This document shows, piece by piece, positions 1 to 11,336 of a stretch of DNA of 64,000 nt. Where the stretch lies: contig JACCLO010000012.1 in the NCBI GenBank assembly GCA_029448655.1, positions 2,976,001 to 3,040,000 of the forward strand. Direction: 5' to 3'. The notes beneath the pieces were generated by a model that saw only the letters and a list, made by a program, of their open reading frames with translations, was not told the origin of the DNA and ran no database searches. The position numbers were made by a program, and so were the translations under genes. Position 1 is the stretch's first letter; the number at the start of each line of letters is the position of its first letter. Source of the stretch: Wolfiporia cocos (lineage: Eukaryota; Basidiomycota; Agaricomycetes; Polyporales; Phaeolaceae).

Positions 1-943
1 GCCCCTAGTTATATACATGTTTTATGGGAAGGTCACGTGCTACTAGCTAGTCGTTACCTTTCCGGGTTATGTGGCTTTGCCAAGGGGCGAAGCTTATCTT
101 ATCTACTGTTTATGGACTCTTCATAGAATGGCCGTGGCAAGGCCCTAATGGCCGAACCAATCGTATGAGAGGGATTTGTGTGTATTATCATATGAACGCG
201 GGCGCAGCACGGGTATATTGGAAGCCGGTTGCCGGATACCGTGAGGTATAATGGCGATTGGCCGGTCTTCGTTGGATGACCAAGGCGAGACGCCGAGGTC
301 GTTATGCCATTGGACGGGAAGTACCGTGGCATGTGTTACAGCCCGGACCGGAGGGTTACCGGGACATGTATTGGACTTAGCCGTGAGGCGAGGTCCGGTG
401 TTTGGGCAACGCCGTGATGGCAGAAGCCCGGGACTTGGAGACCGCCGAGTCCGTGGGAGGCCAAGGAGGCCGTGACCTATAGCGATATAGCCTTGATGCT
501 ATTATAGTGCTGTATGGTCGTGTTGCCATTATTATGCGAAGGCGTGGCGCGCCTGAGGTGCCATTGTGATCAAGGATCTTATGGCGCGTGGGAAGCCGTG
601 AAGGCCGACCCAATAGTACAAGGCCGCGAGGCACTGTTTGTACATGTGGACATTATTATGCGAGCGTGCCGCGCTCGGCCTATCATTATGATCTAGGATC
701 TATGACGTGGCTGGTCTTGCTCTGACGGGCGAGACCTGTATGACGTAGCTGTAACTATGCTATTGGACCGGAAGGTGCCGTAGCATTATGTAAGCTGGTC
801 ATGTGGTGATAAGCCCAGTTAAGAGCTTGTCGTTGTGGCAATGGGAGTTAACCTGTAGATAACGTGTAGTTAGACGTATAAATCCCAGGTAAATTGCTAT
901 AATCGTAGGAAAAATGCTGTAAGTCCCAGATAAATCTGTGACA
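1..943 (-). repeat. LTR of family C, 5' part, window-truncated
   Basis: Reading the minus strand from 943 downward gives TGTCACAGATTTATCTG, the same start as the C LTRs at 6106 and 56255, and the match continues along the segment. It contains the region missing from the 6106 copy, so the full C LTR is longer than 930 bp. It lies directly against family A leader sequence at 944, so it cut off the 5' end of A1. Whether it is a solo LTR or the edge of a full element cannot be seen, because the window starts inside it. Short open frames here are not coding. Confidence 0.85.
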
Positions 944-983
944 AAGCCCCGACAGAAGACCACGTGAATTTCCACTAGAATAG

Positions 984-1007
984 CTTACTTAGACTTCTTT
1001 TACGTAG
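984..1007 (+). promoter_or_regulatory. candidate 3' splice site before ORF0 (A1)
   Basis: A CTTAC branch-like motif (984-988), a T-rich tract and a terminal TAG at 1005-1007 end 2 nt before the ORF0 ATG. The same arrangement is present in A3 and A4. Use as a splice acceptor is inferred. Confidence 0.5.
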
Positions 1008-1009
1008 TC

Positions 1010-1825
1010 ATGCCGAAAGCACCACGTTTCACGGTTACTCCAAGAAACGCCGCTATGGGGGAGCGCGAGGAATGGCACATTGCCTCCTCCAAATCGCTCG
1101 AAGACCGCATCTCCGCGGTCACAGCCCCAAAGCGAGGAAAGTCCCAAAAGGGCAAAGACGTCTTCTACAGGAAGCCGAACCCTGACCCGGAGGAGATCCA
1201 AAGGGTCAACCACGAAGCCGCCCTCGCCGACATCAGGCGGAAGAAGCTCGACAAGCTTTTCCAACAGAAGGAGAAGCTCGAGGCTCGGATCCAGAAACAG
1301 AGCCTGGATCAGCTGATCGCCGAGGCGGCCAGGAAGAGGGTTGAGGACGAGAGAATGGTGAGGAGTCTTTGGGAGCAAATCCAGCCCCCAAAGAAGTCGC
1401 TGTTGGAGAGAGTGGAGGAGCTTAGATTGCCGGCCGAGTGGGTCGAAAAACGAGGTCTTCCGAACCCCAAGGACGTCCATTGCACGGAAAGGAAGTGGGA
1501 CTGGTTTCTGGAAATCGACAAACAGATGAACGCCGCCCACAAGAACCTCTTCCGGCTATGGAAGGTCCCCGACCCAACCACCACGGCCCCCATCATAGCA
1601 AAATTCACCACCCTCGTCACCGACTTCGACGATCTCTCCACACACCTGGAGCAAAGGATCCGTCAGGACTCCATGAAGAACCAAGATCTCCGCCGCCTCG
1701 AAAAATATCTCAGGAGGGTGGAGCACGTCTTTGGAGATCTAGATGTGAAACAGCACGTTACGTACTTAAAGACTCATCTAGTACATAGCGGTCTCGACTT
1801 CGACCTTGGGAAGCCCCAGCTGTAG
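1010..1825 (+). CDS. ORF0 of A1, uncharacterised protein upstream of gag
   Basis: This 271-residue frame has no family I recognise. It has a basic, Ser/Lys-rich N-terminus (about 1-60), a long charged helical stretch likely to form a coiled coil (about 60-140), and a Trp-containing segment with a WDWFLE motif near 165. The C-terminal helical domain (about 185-265) ends in a short Gly-Lys-Pro tail. The frame is fully open even though gag and pol of this copy are broken. The ATG is supported by the same start in A3 and A4. The C-terminal domain resembles that of family B ORF0, including an F-x-T/H-(L/M)-V stretch and N-R/Q-D followed by a K-Y pair, which suggests common ancestry. Role unknown; a nucleic-acid-binding or assembly accessory protein is possible. 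Confidence 0.75.
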   Translation: MPKAPRFTVTPRNAAMGEREEWHIASSKSLEDRISAVTAPKRGKSQKGKDVFYRKPNPDPEEIQRVNHEAALADIRRKKLDKLFQQKEKLEARIQKQSLDQLIAEAARKRVEDERMVRSLWEQIQPPKKSLLERVEELRLPAEWVEKRGLPNPKDVHCTERKWDWFLEIDKQMNAAHKNLFRLWKVPDPTTTAPIIAKFTTLVTDFDDLSTHLEQRIRQDSMKNQDLRRLEKYLRRVEHVFGDLDVKQHVTYLKTHLVHSGLDFDLGKPQL

Positions 1826-1940
1826 TAGATAGAAAGTCCTGGAAAGGCATTATTTTGTGGTGCATGGCATTGATTGCGAAAAAAGTCCTGAAAAGGCACT
1901 TTTTTTCTTGAATTATCGTTAAGGAAGAAAATAACTCAAG

Positions 1941-1958
1941 CTGACGAATACTGTCCAG
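1941..1958 (+). promoter_or_regulatory. candidate 3' splice site before gag (A1)
   Basis: A consensus-like CTGAC branch motif at 1941-1945 is followed by a CAG at 1956-1958, 2 nt before the gag ATG at 1961. The arrangement is conserved in A3 and A4. Use as a splice acceptor is inferred. Confidence 0.55.
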
Positions 1959-1960
1959 CA

Positions 1961-4915
1961 ATGGTGTCTTACACAATCGTCCAAGGCGCTTTGTACAACA
2001 CCCACAAGGTGGCTACGGCCTACCGCCCCGCCGTCGGCAAGCATGCGTGGCCTGGAGAGCAAACCTGCTTGATGGACTACCTGCGAGTCGTATTCGGCAT
2101 CAGAGTTAGGGGGAGTGTCACCTCCTTCAACTCAATTCCGGCGCATGTGCGCCCATTCCTGAACGTAAACCATACAGCATACATCAAGTACTACGGGGAA
2201 GATTCGACCAGGAACCACATATCATGGTGGAGGTGGGACAACTACTGTACCGTCATCCCCCTGTCGGACCTCATAGTCCTGTACGGTGACGTCCACTGGT
2301 ACTCGGAGGAAGAAGCGTTGCCACGCACGAGAGCTGCCAGGCTCTTCAAACCGGAAACACCCGCACGCCGCGCAGTTGTCACCCCCGAAGGCAGCGAGAC
2401 CCCGCGACCGGAGGAAACAATCAACGCAGAGCCCCTATTTGGGACGCTCCCCGATCTCCTCTCTTCTTATGAAAGGAGGACTCTGGAAATAGTCGTGCAG
2501 CCCGAAAGGAGCGAAAACGAATTGATGGGAAGGTTGCAGCGCACTCTGGAAGTGGCCGCCTCAGACCAGGTTCTTGTTACGGGTCGAATACCCGTTCGTA
2601 TATTCGTGTCGCGAATATAGATCGTTCTTCTGCACTTAGGCACGTCGCCGTATGCAAGGCAAATACTCGTTAGATGCCTTCGGATCCTAAGTGAAGTCCT
2701 TAGGAGATCGGTTAATATCCAATACGCGTTAGAGGATATAATCTGTTCAGGTGCGAGTCGAATAGAATATAAGACTCGCCTAAGTCCGAGAAGTCAGTGT
2801 GCACTTCGAGGACTTAGTCGTTCGGTTGCTCGAGAGAGAAATACTGAGCGTAGTTTCCTACGTTTGAGAACGAGTATAAGACTTCTTGTTTGTACAACAA
2901 GGTCGAGCTGAAGAGCCTCGACGGTAAGTACATGAGTTTTTATACTACGCTAGGTTTCAGGGGTCAAGTCTGTCCCAGATGCCACCGATACTATCTACGC
3001 TATAGTCCCAAACGTTTGATAAGTATGGAGCGATATATCTGAGACGATAGATAGGAATGATGGTGGTTGAACACCATCTATCAGCTAAGTAAAACGATGA
3101 ACCTGAAACGATGGCAGAGTTGGATCTGCCAGAGATGAAACGAGTCCCGTTAGACTAGTACAACTGGGGATGCGCCCAGTAAGATTACGAGTAGCCAGGG
3201 GAGGTTGGTTGCGCAACAAGTCCCTGTATCGTATTCGCCCGGTGGTGAGTTCTGCCGATATTCGAAAAATCAAAATAACCGTAACAGTTCTGCAGGTGGG
3301 AAAAGAAGCTTACAGAGAAGCGCTGTACCAAGCCAAAAACCACCTCTACAGGAACCTCGCGGCCTACAAAGGCCGGGTGGACACGGATTTGGAAATGGTC
3401 TGGAACAAGACCAATCAGATCCGGAGCCACAATCAGGTGCTTCAAAACAGAATCGAAGCACTAGAGGAAGCGGAGAGTTTGCGGCAACAATTGGACACCC
3501 TTTCCGAAAATCGGTTTGTCCGCATAGAAAAAGATATTGTGACACTGCAAAAGCGTCCGGCAGTCCCAACCGCGGGACCCAGCGGTGCCCAGGTCATGGC
3601 ACTAATTAATAGAATCGACCAACTCAAAGCGGAGTTAACCGCTCTAAAAAACGCACCGGCAGCCGCGCCAGCAGCTGCCACAACAGTAAACTTCCAACAG
3701 ACCAAACCGACTCAGCCGCCCAAATTCTCGGGCCCTAAGGACTCCATCTCGTTGAAAGAATGGATCCAGAAAATGGGCATGTATTTTGCGGACGCCAAGG
3801 TAACTCTCGAGGAAGACAAGGTTCGCCAAGCCCTGCTACGGCTTATGGGCGAGGCCTACCAATACATGTCATCGGTAGTTTATAAAATTGCCACCGGACA
3901 AACCTCGGGGCACACCTGGAAAACGTTTGCGGAAACGATCGAGAAGGTGTACGGCAAGAAGACGGACAAGGAGATTGCCAAAAAGGAGATTGAAGGGTAC
4001 TTTGGGGACGAAGGGAAAAAGAAGCTCCAATCCGACTTCTTTTCTTGGGCACAGAAGCTCAGGACCCTGGCTCGCCTGGCCGAGACTGACAACAAGACGT
4101 TGTTCAGTCACATCAAACGGATCCTCCCAGAAAAGGTGCGAGAGACCCTCGCAACCTTGGAATTGGTACCCGGCTTCACAATGCCGACCGACTGGGAAGT
4201 ATACCTGGATATGGCCATTGACCTCTACAAGAGGCAATACCCGAAAAAGCTCAAAGGCAAGATCTTTGAGGAAGAAAAGAAGAAGGAGTCGTCTAGGTCT
4301 GGCAAGACCGCCGAAAAAGCTACGTCAAAGCCTGCCAAGGCTGATGACAAAGGCAAAGGCAAGGCAAAAGAAACCGGCTCCTACGGGAAGGACTGTTGCA
4401 AGCACCCTGGACAACACAAATGGAGCGACTGTCCGGAGAGCCCAAAGAACAAGCCGAAGGAAGCCAAGCTGGCCAGTAGTGGAAGCGGAACAACGAAGCT
4501 GACAGGCTCATTGAGCGGAACGCAACAGTCGGGCCAGAAGAAATTGGACCCGAAAAAGAAATACAAGGTCCGAATTGTCAGCACCCAGGAACTGGTGACT
4601 GACGACGAAGATGAGTCCCCCCAAGCCACCGTAGGGACCATCCGGACATACGTTCCGAAACAACCAGAGGTGGTTCCTCTGGCCCCCACTATGCGCATCA
4701 GCGATGAGGAGGAAAGCGGGAGCCCGGTGCGATCAGCTGAAAGCACCAGCCCCGTCCAGACCCAGTCGACTGGTTCGACTTCAACTGCGCCTACACCGTT
4801 GGGCGACTCCATCAGGACACATTTGCCCTGGCTTTGCAAGCGGATAGCTGACTCCGCAAACACCCTGGGCATCTACGGAAGCTCTGCCTCGGGTTTTACC
4901 ACCGAGCACATGTGA
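1961..4915 (+). pseudogene. gag: gag of A1, split by solo LTR G
   Basis: This is the structural polyprotein of A1. The N-terminal part (1961-2574) and the rest (3292-4915) match A3 gag across an insertion of 712 bp plus a 5-bp duplication (717 bp, divisible by three). The outer parts therefore stay in the same frame, but the inserted LTR brings a stop at 2618-2620. Downstream are the coiled coil, the capsid-like region and a zinc-knuckle variant with C-C-K-H...H...C spacing. The end keeps the GGGTTTT heptamer (4891-4897) and the TGATG overlap with pol (4913-4917). Apart from the insertion the frame appears open. Confidence 0.9.
2575..3286. repeat. solo LTR of family G
   Basis: A 712-bp insert with 8-bp terminal inverted repeats TGTTACGG / CCGTAACA is flanked by direct repeats GTTCT (2570-2574 and 3287-3291). 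Removing it restores the gag sequence seen in A3 and A4. It contains GTAAGT at 2924. No other copy of this family is in the window. Orientation is not determined. Confidence 0.9.
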
Positions 4916-6105
4916 TGACCTGCCCACTTGTGCTCCCGTGTAATTTTAGTCCCGTACCCACTGTAAAGAGTGTATTCAAATCAATGTATCATATTTTTGG
5001 CAACGATGCGCGCGACTTCGCTCGATCTTTCCGTGTCGAAGTAACACTCTGGGTATATGGGCAAAAAGTGCAGGCTCTGGCTTTAATCGACAGCGGTGCA
5101 ACCATATCGGTCATATCACAACGATTGGTCGATAAATATAAGCTGGTCACCGACAAACTAGCGTTTCCTATTACGGTTACAAACGCAGACGGAACAGAAA
5201 ACGTCGCCGGCCGCTTAACGCAATCAGTAAAAGCATTTATGCAACATGGCACACACAAGGAAAAAATAGGTCTGACGGTCATGCACCTAGAACCAGACCT
5301 AATCCTTGGCTAAGACTGGTTGCGTCTCCACAATCCTACCTTTGAATGGAGGAAAGGAGAAATGGAATATGCACGCTGTACACACGACCAACTGTACGCC
5401 AGAAAAAAGGGTAACCGCCCCTCTGAGGAGGAAGCAGTTGAACTCCCAGAAAAGGAAATCATCGAAGTAAATTCGATTTGGGACACTCCCGTGGACATAT
5501 TAGGAGAGGAGGACCCCGAAAATCCTTTGATCGCTTGGGTGGCAACCCTTGACGACGAGGAAATGAACCTGCTGACACAGTTGGTAGCCGAGGTACTTGA
5601 CAAAGACCTCGACGGAGCAGACGACCGTGAGGAAAACACACCATCGATTGACATTGAAAAATGGCGATCGTTAGTGCCCGAACAATACCAGGAGTATGGG
5701 CCAACGGTGTTCTCACAAAAGGTGTCAGAGAGGATGCCGAAACGGAAGCCCTGGGGTCACGCCATAGTGCTTGAACCAGATGCGCAGCTTCCTCCCCCAG
5801 TAAAACCATACAAAATGTCTCCCCAAGAGCGTAATAGCTTGGATGAGTGGATAGACACCGAACTACGGAAGGGTTACATTCGACCATCCGAAAGTCCAAT
5901 GGCATCCCCGGTCTTCTTTGTCCACAAAAAGGACGGAGGACTGCGGATGGTTGTCGATTACAGGAGGCTAAACGAAATAACCGTAAAAAATCGTTATCCG
6001 ATACCTCGGATTGATGACCTCATCGATCAATTGTCCCATGCGACCATCTTCACCAAAATAGACCTTAGATGGGGATACAATAATGTCTGCATCAAGGAAG
6101 GTGAT
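4915..6105 (+). pseudogene. pol: pol of A1, N-terminal part (protease to RT)
   Basis: This is the first part of the A1 pol polyprotein. It starts at the ATG overlapping the gag stop. It covers an aspartic protease with a DSGAT motif and the reverse transcriptase up to the RWGYNN region, just past its first catalytic Asp. A TAA at 5311-5313 replaces the Tyr codon found in A3 and A4 and ends translation at about residue 132. The frame then continues to GTGAT at 6101-6105, where solo LTR C is inserted. Pol resumes at 28981. Confidence 0.92.
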
Positions 6106-6804
6106 TGTCACAGATTTATCTGGGGCTTACAGCATTTTTCCTATGATTATAGCAATTCACCTGGGATTTATACGTCTAACTACAAGTTATCTACAGGTTA
6201 ACTCCCATTGCCACCACGACAAGCTCTTAACTGGGCTTATCAACCACATGACTAGCTTACATAATGCTACGCTACATCCACGTCCAATAGCAACACTACA
6301 GCTACGTCATAGGTCTCGCCCGTTAGAGCAAGACCAGCCACATCATAAGATCTTAGATCATAATGATAGGCCGAGCGCGGCACGCTCGCATAATAATGTC
6401 CACAACACCAAACATCGCCACCAAGCAATGTTCTATTGGGTCGGCCTCCTCGGCTTCCCACCGTCATAAGATCCTTGATCATAATGACACTTCAGGCGCG
6501 GCACGCCTTCGCATAATTATGTCAACACGACCATACAGCATAATATCAGCAACAAGGCAATATCGCTGTTGGTCCGGCCTTATCGGCCATCAATACCCGG
6601 GCTGTGCCCGCGTTTGTCCAAGATAATAATAAACCTCCTCTCTTACTATTGGTGCGGCCATTACTGGCCCACACGGCCATTGTAGATAGGATCATAAAAA
6701 CATAGATAAGATAAGCTTCGCCCATTGGCAAAGCCGCATAACCCGGAAAGGTAGTACTATACAGTATCACATGACCTCTCCGCATACATGTATTTAAGTA
6801 GGAG
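6106..6804 (+). repeat. solo LTR of family C, first part
   Basis: The insert begins TGTCACAG directly after GTGAT (6101-6105) and ends TGTGTCA at 28975 before a second GTGAT (28976-28980). This part runs to the D1 insertion point and carries a TATTTAAG box at 6791-6798. It lacks about 230 bp present in the C LTRs at 1-943 and 56255. It has no internal region, so it is a solo LTR left by LTR-LTR recombination. Confidence 0.9.
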
Positions 6805-7130
6805 TGTCACAAGAAATTCCGGAATAAAGGGGTTCCCTGATGATATATTCACCTTTATTCTCCAGATATTCGCTACGTTATACCTAGCCGCCCGGGACTG
6901 CACGTGCATGGGAAATAGATAAGCTTTCATCATATCTTATCTCTTACTTAGGTCACGTGGTACGTCACTGGAGTCACGATCGTTACTTAGTCATGTGCAG
7001 CGTAGTCACAGTGTGCACAGACCACACCATTAGGGCAGGTCTTGTAGCTATAGGAGTCTGCGTCCACATGAATATATACTAGGTAGCGTTCTGAGGTACT
7101 CCTCAGAACTTATCTTCTCGTCATTGTGGG
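6805..7130 (+). repeat. D1 5' LTR, part upstream of B2
   Basis: It starts TGTCACAAGAAATTCCGG and includes a TATATATA box and the self-primer segment AGAACTTATCTT at 7105-7116. It is interrupted after GTGGG (7126-7130) by B2. The rest of the LTR is at 27139-27423. Confidence 0.9.
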
Positions 7131-7829
7131 TGACACAGACTAGACTGTGGGACTCACACTATAACCTAATAAGCGACTTGAAGGAGTTGCTGGAGGTTGG
7201 TGAGGAGGCTAGTGGGCGCAAGCAGAGATGATATGTAACTGTGCGAATGCAGAGAACAAATCTAAGGCTTATCCGCAGCGATAGCCCTACTTATATACAT
7301 GCATTGTTTGGTTACCAGTAAGGGAGCCAAACATGAAGACGGTCTGTGCGCAGACATAACTAATATAGCTAAGTCGTAAACTACAATAGACCATGTGCGC
7401 CGGTAATGACCGCACCAGTAAGATCGTTTGTTTGGACCGTAGGTCCATGTTGTGGAAGTGGCTGTAGCTACGTTAGTAAGCCATGCATGTGATTCTTATA
7501 TACCGGCATCGGGATATGAGTAATCGTAAAGGCATTGGCATGTGATAACGAGCGGGCCGCTTATCCAATTGCCCTGACATAGCCCGGTATCGGGATATGA
7601 GCAAAGCGCGTGACACCGGAGGTTAGTCCGCTGAGTCATTGACGCGTACGAACGTGTTATGTACGTGTTGTTATGACAGGTGGACGTATACCGCGTTGTG
7701 TACGTGTTGTTTGGTTGCGTGTACGTGTAGACGGGCGCTTAGCAGCGTAAACGTCTACAAGGTCGTAGAAATACCAGATAAATAGGTAAAAATACGGGAA
7801 AAATAGTGGCATGTCCCAAATCTGTGACA
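7131..7829 (-). repeat. B2 3' LTR
   Basis: This 699-bp LTR begins TGTCACAGATTTGGG and ends TGTGTCA when read on the minus strand. It pairs with 26435-27133. Just upstream on the minus strand (7830-7844) is a GAAGAGGGGGTAA polypurine tract, the plus-strand primer. Confidence 0.93.
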
Positions 7830-7868
7830 TTACCCCCTCTTCAGGTTTCATTGTCCCTAATGGAACGA

Positions 7869-10601
7869 TTACTTTCCTGTGGAGCCGAATCCACCAGTAC
7901 CGCGCTCGGATTTAATCTTTTCAAAGTAAGATTTTCCGTGTAGCGTAATGTGCGGGTCCTTTGCAACTTCGCAGATGAGCTGAGCAATCTTATCACCGGC
8001 CCGAATATCGATTGATATATCGGAGTGATTCCGGAGAATGATGATTACTTCGCCTTGATAATCGTGGTCGATAACGCCACCCATTACGTCTATGCCTTTT
8101 CGGGCAAGACTAGAGCGGGGGGCGATACGTCCGTAAGTGCCGAAAGGTACCTGGATTTTCAGTTTGGTATTGTATTCTGTCTGCCCGTGAGCTGGCAGAA
8201 CGTCGCCTGTTGCAGTGTACAGGTCAAACCCAACCGAGTCCTTGGTTCCCTTTTCCGGCATTCGGCCGCCTTCACCGACTACGATTTTCAAGTCCGCATT
8301 TTGGTTAATGTCCGCTGACATCCATCCCCCGTCGGGGTGTCTAACCATGCGTTGCTTAGGATCCTTCGCAAATTCTTCGCGATACTGCGGCCAGTCGTCT
8401 GGCCACGTGCATTCGTCGGCTTCCCAGTCGTCGCTGTCAGGGTCGAAGACATGAACTGCCTCTTTCCTTCTAGCTGATCGCCTGAGGGGGACATCCTGCA
8501 TTGGAATGGCATGTGAAGCCTTGTATTCCTGCAGAATGTCGTATGCCGTGTCGAGATCGGCTTCGCGTACCCAGGAGTCGTCATTGATACCAAATCCTTT
8601 CCATCGGATTCTGTATTCAACTCTTCCGGCGCGTAGACGATGATCTAAGATCTTCTCGACTTCCCATAATTCCTCGCCATCGACCATTTCTGGTTGAGGC
8701 TCTGGTTTCTTCTGATGCACAGGGTCCTTGTACATGACCAACTTGGAAGCGTGAAATACTGGGTGATAGGCCCTGTATTGCTCGTCCATGTGTACCCTAA
8801 AGGTGACCGGAGATAATTGTTCAATTATCCTAAATGGTCCCAAATAGCGTGGACTAAGACTTCTTTCGGAGTCTTGCCAGCTACGGGCGTCAACGAGAAC
8901 TTTGTCGCCGACTTTAAACGGTACCGAGCGCTTATGTTGATCGTAGTACCAAGACCAGCGTTCGGCAGCCAATTTCATTGCTGCCTTAGCTTGTTCTTGT
9001 GCTGACCATCGTTCGTAAGCAATGACATTTAGGTCCGTGTATGGTGTTGGACGCAAATTTGTAGGTCCTGCATTAGGGTGCCTTCCTAGTTCGACAAAGA
9101 ATGGGCTATTCTTTGTTGTCTCACTAGCCGCGTTGTTGTACGCGAATTCAGCCGTTGGGAGGAACCATGACCAGTCATCCTTTTGAATAACATCGATGTA
9201 ACATCTAAGATATTGTTCCAGGATCTGGTTAACTCTCTCCGTCTGGCCATCCGCTTGCGGGTGATAGGCGGTTGTCATTGACCGTTGGATTCCCAATTGC
9301 TCACACCATCCCTTGAATAAGGCGGCTGCGAATTGCGGGCCTCTATCCGAAATGATTTGTTTCGGAAGTCCGTGGTTCGGATAAATCCGAAGGTACAGGA
9401 GGTTCGCTAATTCTTTTGCCGTTATCTTGTCTGACGTGGGAATGAAGTGTGCTCGTTTGGTAAGCCGGTCCACTATTACCATAATAGCATTGAATTGTTT
9501 CAATTCGCCGCTGGGTGGTAGGTGGACGATAAGGTCAATTGTGACGGTATCCCAAGGTGCTTCCGGAACTGGGAGCGGTTGCAGGGGTCCGTACGGGGTC
9601 TGGTTGTGGTTCTTCATGCGTTGACATGTGTCACAACCTTCCACGTATTGCTTTACCATCGTGGTCATTCCAGGCCACCAGTAATTACGTGATAGAAGTT
9701 CATAGGTCTTCCATCGTCCGAAGTGTCCGGCCGTCACATGGTCATGATGTAACTCCAGAATCTTCGTGCGCAATTCCTTAGGCTCTTTTGGAACGTACAC
9801 TTTTCCTCGTCTGAGGAGTAATCCGGCCTCCATGTTCCATTCCTGGAGATCTTTACCGAATTCCTTGGGACCACTTTTCAGTAGTTCCTGGTAATCCTTG
9901 GTAATTTGATCGTCCATGAGGGCTTGTCGGATTTGTCGGAGAAGGTCCTCGTCGCCTGATTGTATCTCCTGTTGTGACGCTTCTAGCGCCCTAACCGTAA
10001 AGTATTCCGGTTTCAGCAAAATTTGATCGCGATTGTCGAGTTCCACCCCCTCTTCATGGTCTGGCCTCCGTGACAGAGGATCAGCCGTAAGCATTGTTTT
10101 ACCGGGTTTGTGGCACATGGTGAAGTTGAACCTTGTCAGGTAAAGACTCCAACGTGCCTGTCTCCGGGTTAGCCGTTGTGCCGATTTGAAATATGTCAGA
10201 TTGAGATGATCCGACCATACTTCAAATTTGTGTGGGTGTCCTTCGAGGTAATGTCTCCATTCCTCTAGAGCGCGGATGATTGCGAGCAACTCCTTGTCGT
10301 AAATCTCATAGTTCCTTTCGGGTGCTGATAGAGATTTCGAGTAAAAGGCTACCGGGTGCCAGAGCTTATCCTCCGAAGAGTATTGCGATAGCACTGCACC
10401 AGTTGCGTAATCAGACGAATCCGCTTCCACGCGGAACGGGGACTCCTGATCTGGGATCCGGAGTATTGGAGCCGATGTGAAAGCTTCCTTGAGAGTTTGG
10501 AAGGCTTCCGCTTGTTCGGGTCCCCAGTTCCATTGCGTGTTTTTCTTGGACAGTTCGGTTAACGGCTTAACCACTTTGGAGAAGTCTTTAATGAACCGCC
10601 G
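7869..10601 (-). CDS. pol: pol of B2, C-terminal part (RNase H to dUTPase)
   Basis: This is the downstream half of B2 pol, cut off from its start by B1 at the CGCCG site (10597-10601). It holds the RNase H domain, the H2C2 zinc-binding domain, the integrase core with its D, D and E residues, a chromodomain and the dUTPase with all five motifs. The reading frame is open to the stop at 7869-7871. Roughly 9008-9550 (pol residues about 952-1132, the integrase core) differs from B1 and B3 far more than the flanks do, which suggests a recombinant segment. The open frame extends past 10601 only through B1 LTR sequence. As it stands the gene is broken, but the damage is the insertion alone. Confidence 0.95.
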   Translation of the reverse strand, partial: RRFIKDFSKVVKPLTELSKKNTQWNWGPEQAEAFQTLKEAFTSAPILRIPDQESPFRVEADSSDYATGAVLSQYSSEDKLWHPVAFYSKSLSAPERNYEIYDKELLAIIRALEEWRHYLEGHPHKFEVWSDHLNLTYFKSAQRLTRRQARWSLYLTRFNFTMCHKPGKTMLTADPLSRRPDHEEGVELDNRDQILLKPEYFTVRALEASQQEIQSGDEDLLRQIRQALMDDQITKDYQELLKSGPKEFGKDLQEWNMEAGLLLRRGKVYVPKEPKELRTKILELHHDHVTAGHFGRWKTYELLSRNYWWPGMTTMVKQYVEGCDTCQRMKNHNQTPYGPLQPLPVPEAPWDTVTIDLIVHLPPSGELKQFNAIMVIVDRLTKRAHFIPTSDKITAKELANLLYLRIYPNHGLPKQIISDRGPQFAAALFKGWCEQLGIQRSMTTAYHPQADGQTERVNQILEQYLRCYIDVIQKDDWSWFLPTAEFAYNNAASETTKNSPFFVELGRHPNAGPTNLRPTPYTDLNVIAYERWSAQEQAKAAMKLAAERWSWYYDQHKRSVPFKVGDKVLVDARSWQDSERSLSPRYLGPFRIIEQLSPVTFRVHMDEQYRAYHPVFHASKLVMYKDPVHQKKPEPQPEMVDGEELWEVEKILDHRLRAGRVEYRIRWKGFGINDDSWVREADLDTAYDILQEYKASHAIPMQDVPLRRSARRKEAVHVFDPDSDDWEADECTWPDDWPQYREEFAKDPKQRMVRHPDGGWMSADINQNADLKIVVGEGGRMPEKGTKDSVGFDLYTATGDVLPAHGQTEYNTKLKIQVPFGTYGRIAPRSSLARKGIDVMGGVIDHDYQGEVIIILRNHSDISIDIRAGDKIAQLICEVAKDPHITLHGKSYFEKIKSERGTGGFGSTGK

Positions 10602-11297
10602 TGACACAAACAAGGTTGTGGGACTCACACTATAGCTTGATAACGACTTGAAGGAGTTGTTGAAGCTGGTGAGGAAACACTTGTAGGCGCAGTAGAGATG
10701 TTATGTGACTATGCGATAGCAGAGAACAAATCTAAGGCTTATCGTAGCGATAGCCCTACTTATATACATGCATTGTTTGGTTACCAGTAAGGGAGCCAAA
10801 CATGAAGACGGTCTGTGCGCAGACATAACTAATACAGCTAAGTCGTAAACTACAGTAGACCATGTGCGCCGGTAATGGCCGCACCAGTAAGAAACGTTGT
10901 TAGGACCGTAGGTCCATGTTGTGGAAGTGGCGTTGCTACGTTAGTAAGCCATGCACGTGATAACTATATACCGGTATCGGGATATGAGTAATCGTAAGGG
11001 CATTGGCATGTGATAACGAGCGGGCCGCTTATCCAAGTGTACTGACATAGCCCGATATCGGGATATGAGTAAGGCGCGTGACACCGGAGGTTAGTCCGCT
11101 GAGTCATTGACGCGTACAAACGTGTTATGTACGTGTTGTTATGACGAGTGGACGTATACCGCGTTGTGTACGTGTTGTTTGGTTGCGTGTACGTGTAGAC
11201 GGGCGCTTAGCAGCGTAAATGTCTACAAGGTCGTAGAAATACCAGATAAATAGGTAAAAATACGGGAAAAATAGTGGCATGTCCCAAATCTGTGACA
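10602..11297 (-). repeat. B1 3' LTR
   Basis: This 696-bp LTR pairs with 19896-20591. Its end reads TTTGTGTCA on the minus strand, where B2 and B3 have a diverged end, so B1 belongs to a distinct LTR subtype. Short open frames running into it are not genes. Confidence 0.95.
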
Positions 11298-11312
11298 TTA
11301 CCCCCTCTTCAG
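11298..11312 (-). promoter_or_regulatory. polypurine tract of B1
   Basis: On the minus strand CTGAAGAGGGGGTAA abuts the 3' LTR start. This is the expected primer for plus-strand DNA synthesis. The same tract precedes the B2 and B3 3' LTRs. Confidence 0.85.
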
Positions 11313-11336
11313 GTTTCATTGTCCCTAATGGAACGA

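Noticed and set aside
7869..10628. Full open frame starting at 10628 as a distinct gene
   Set aside because: The first codons come from the B1 LTR. The true gene is B2 pol, interrupted at 10601.
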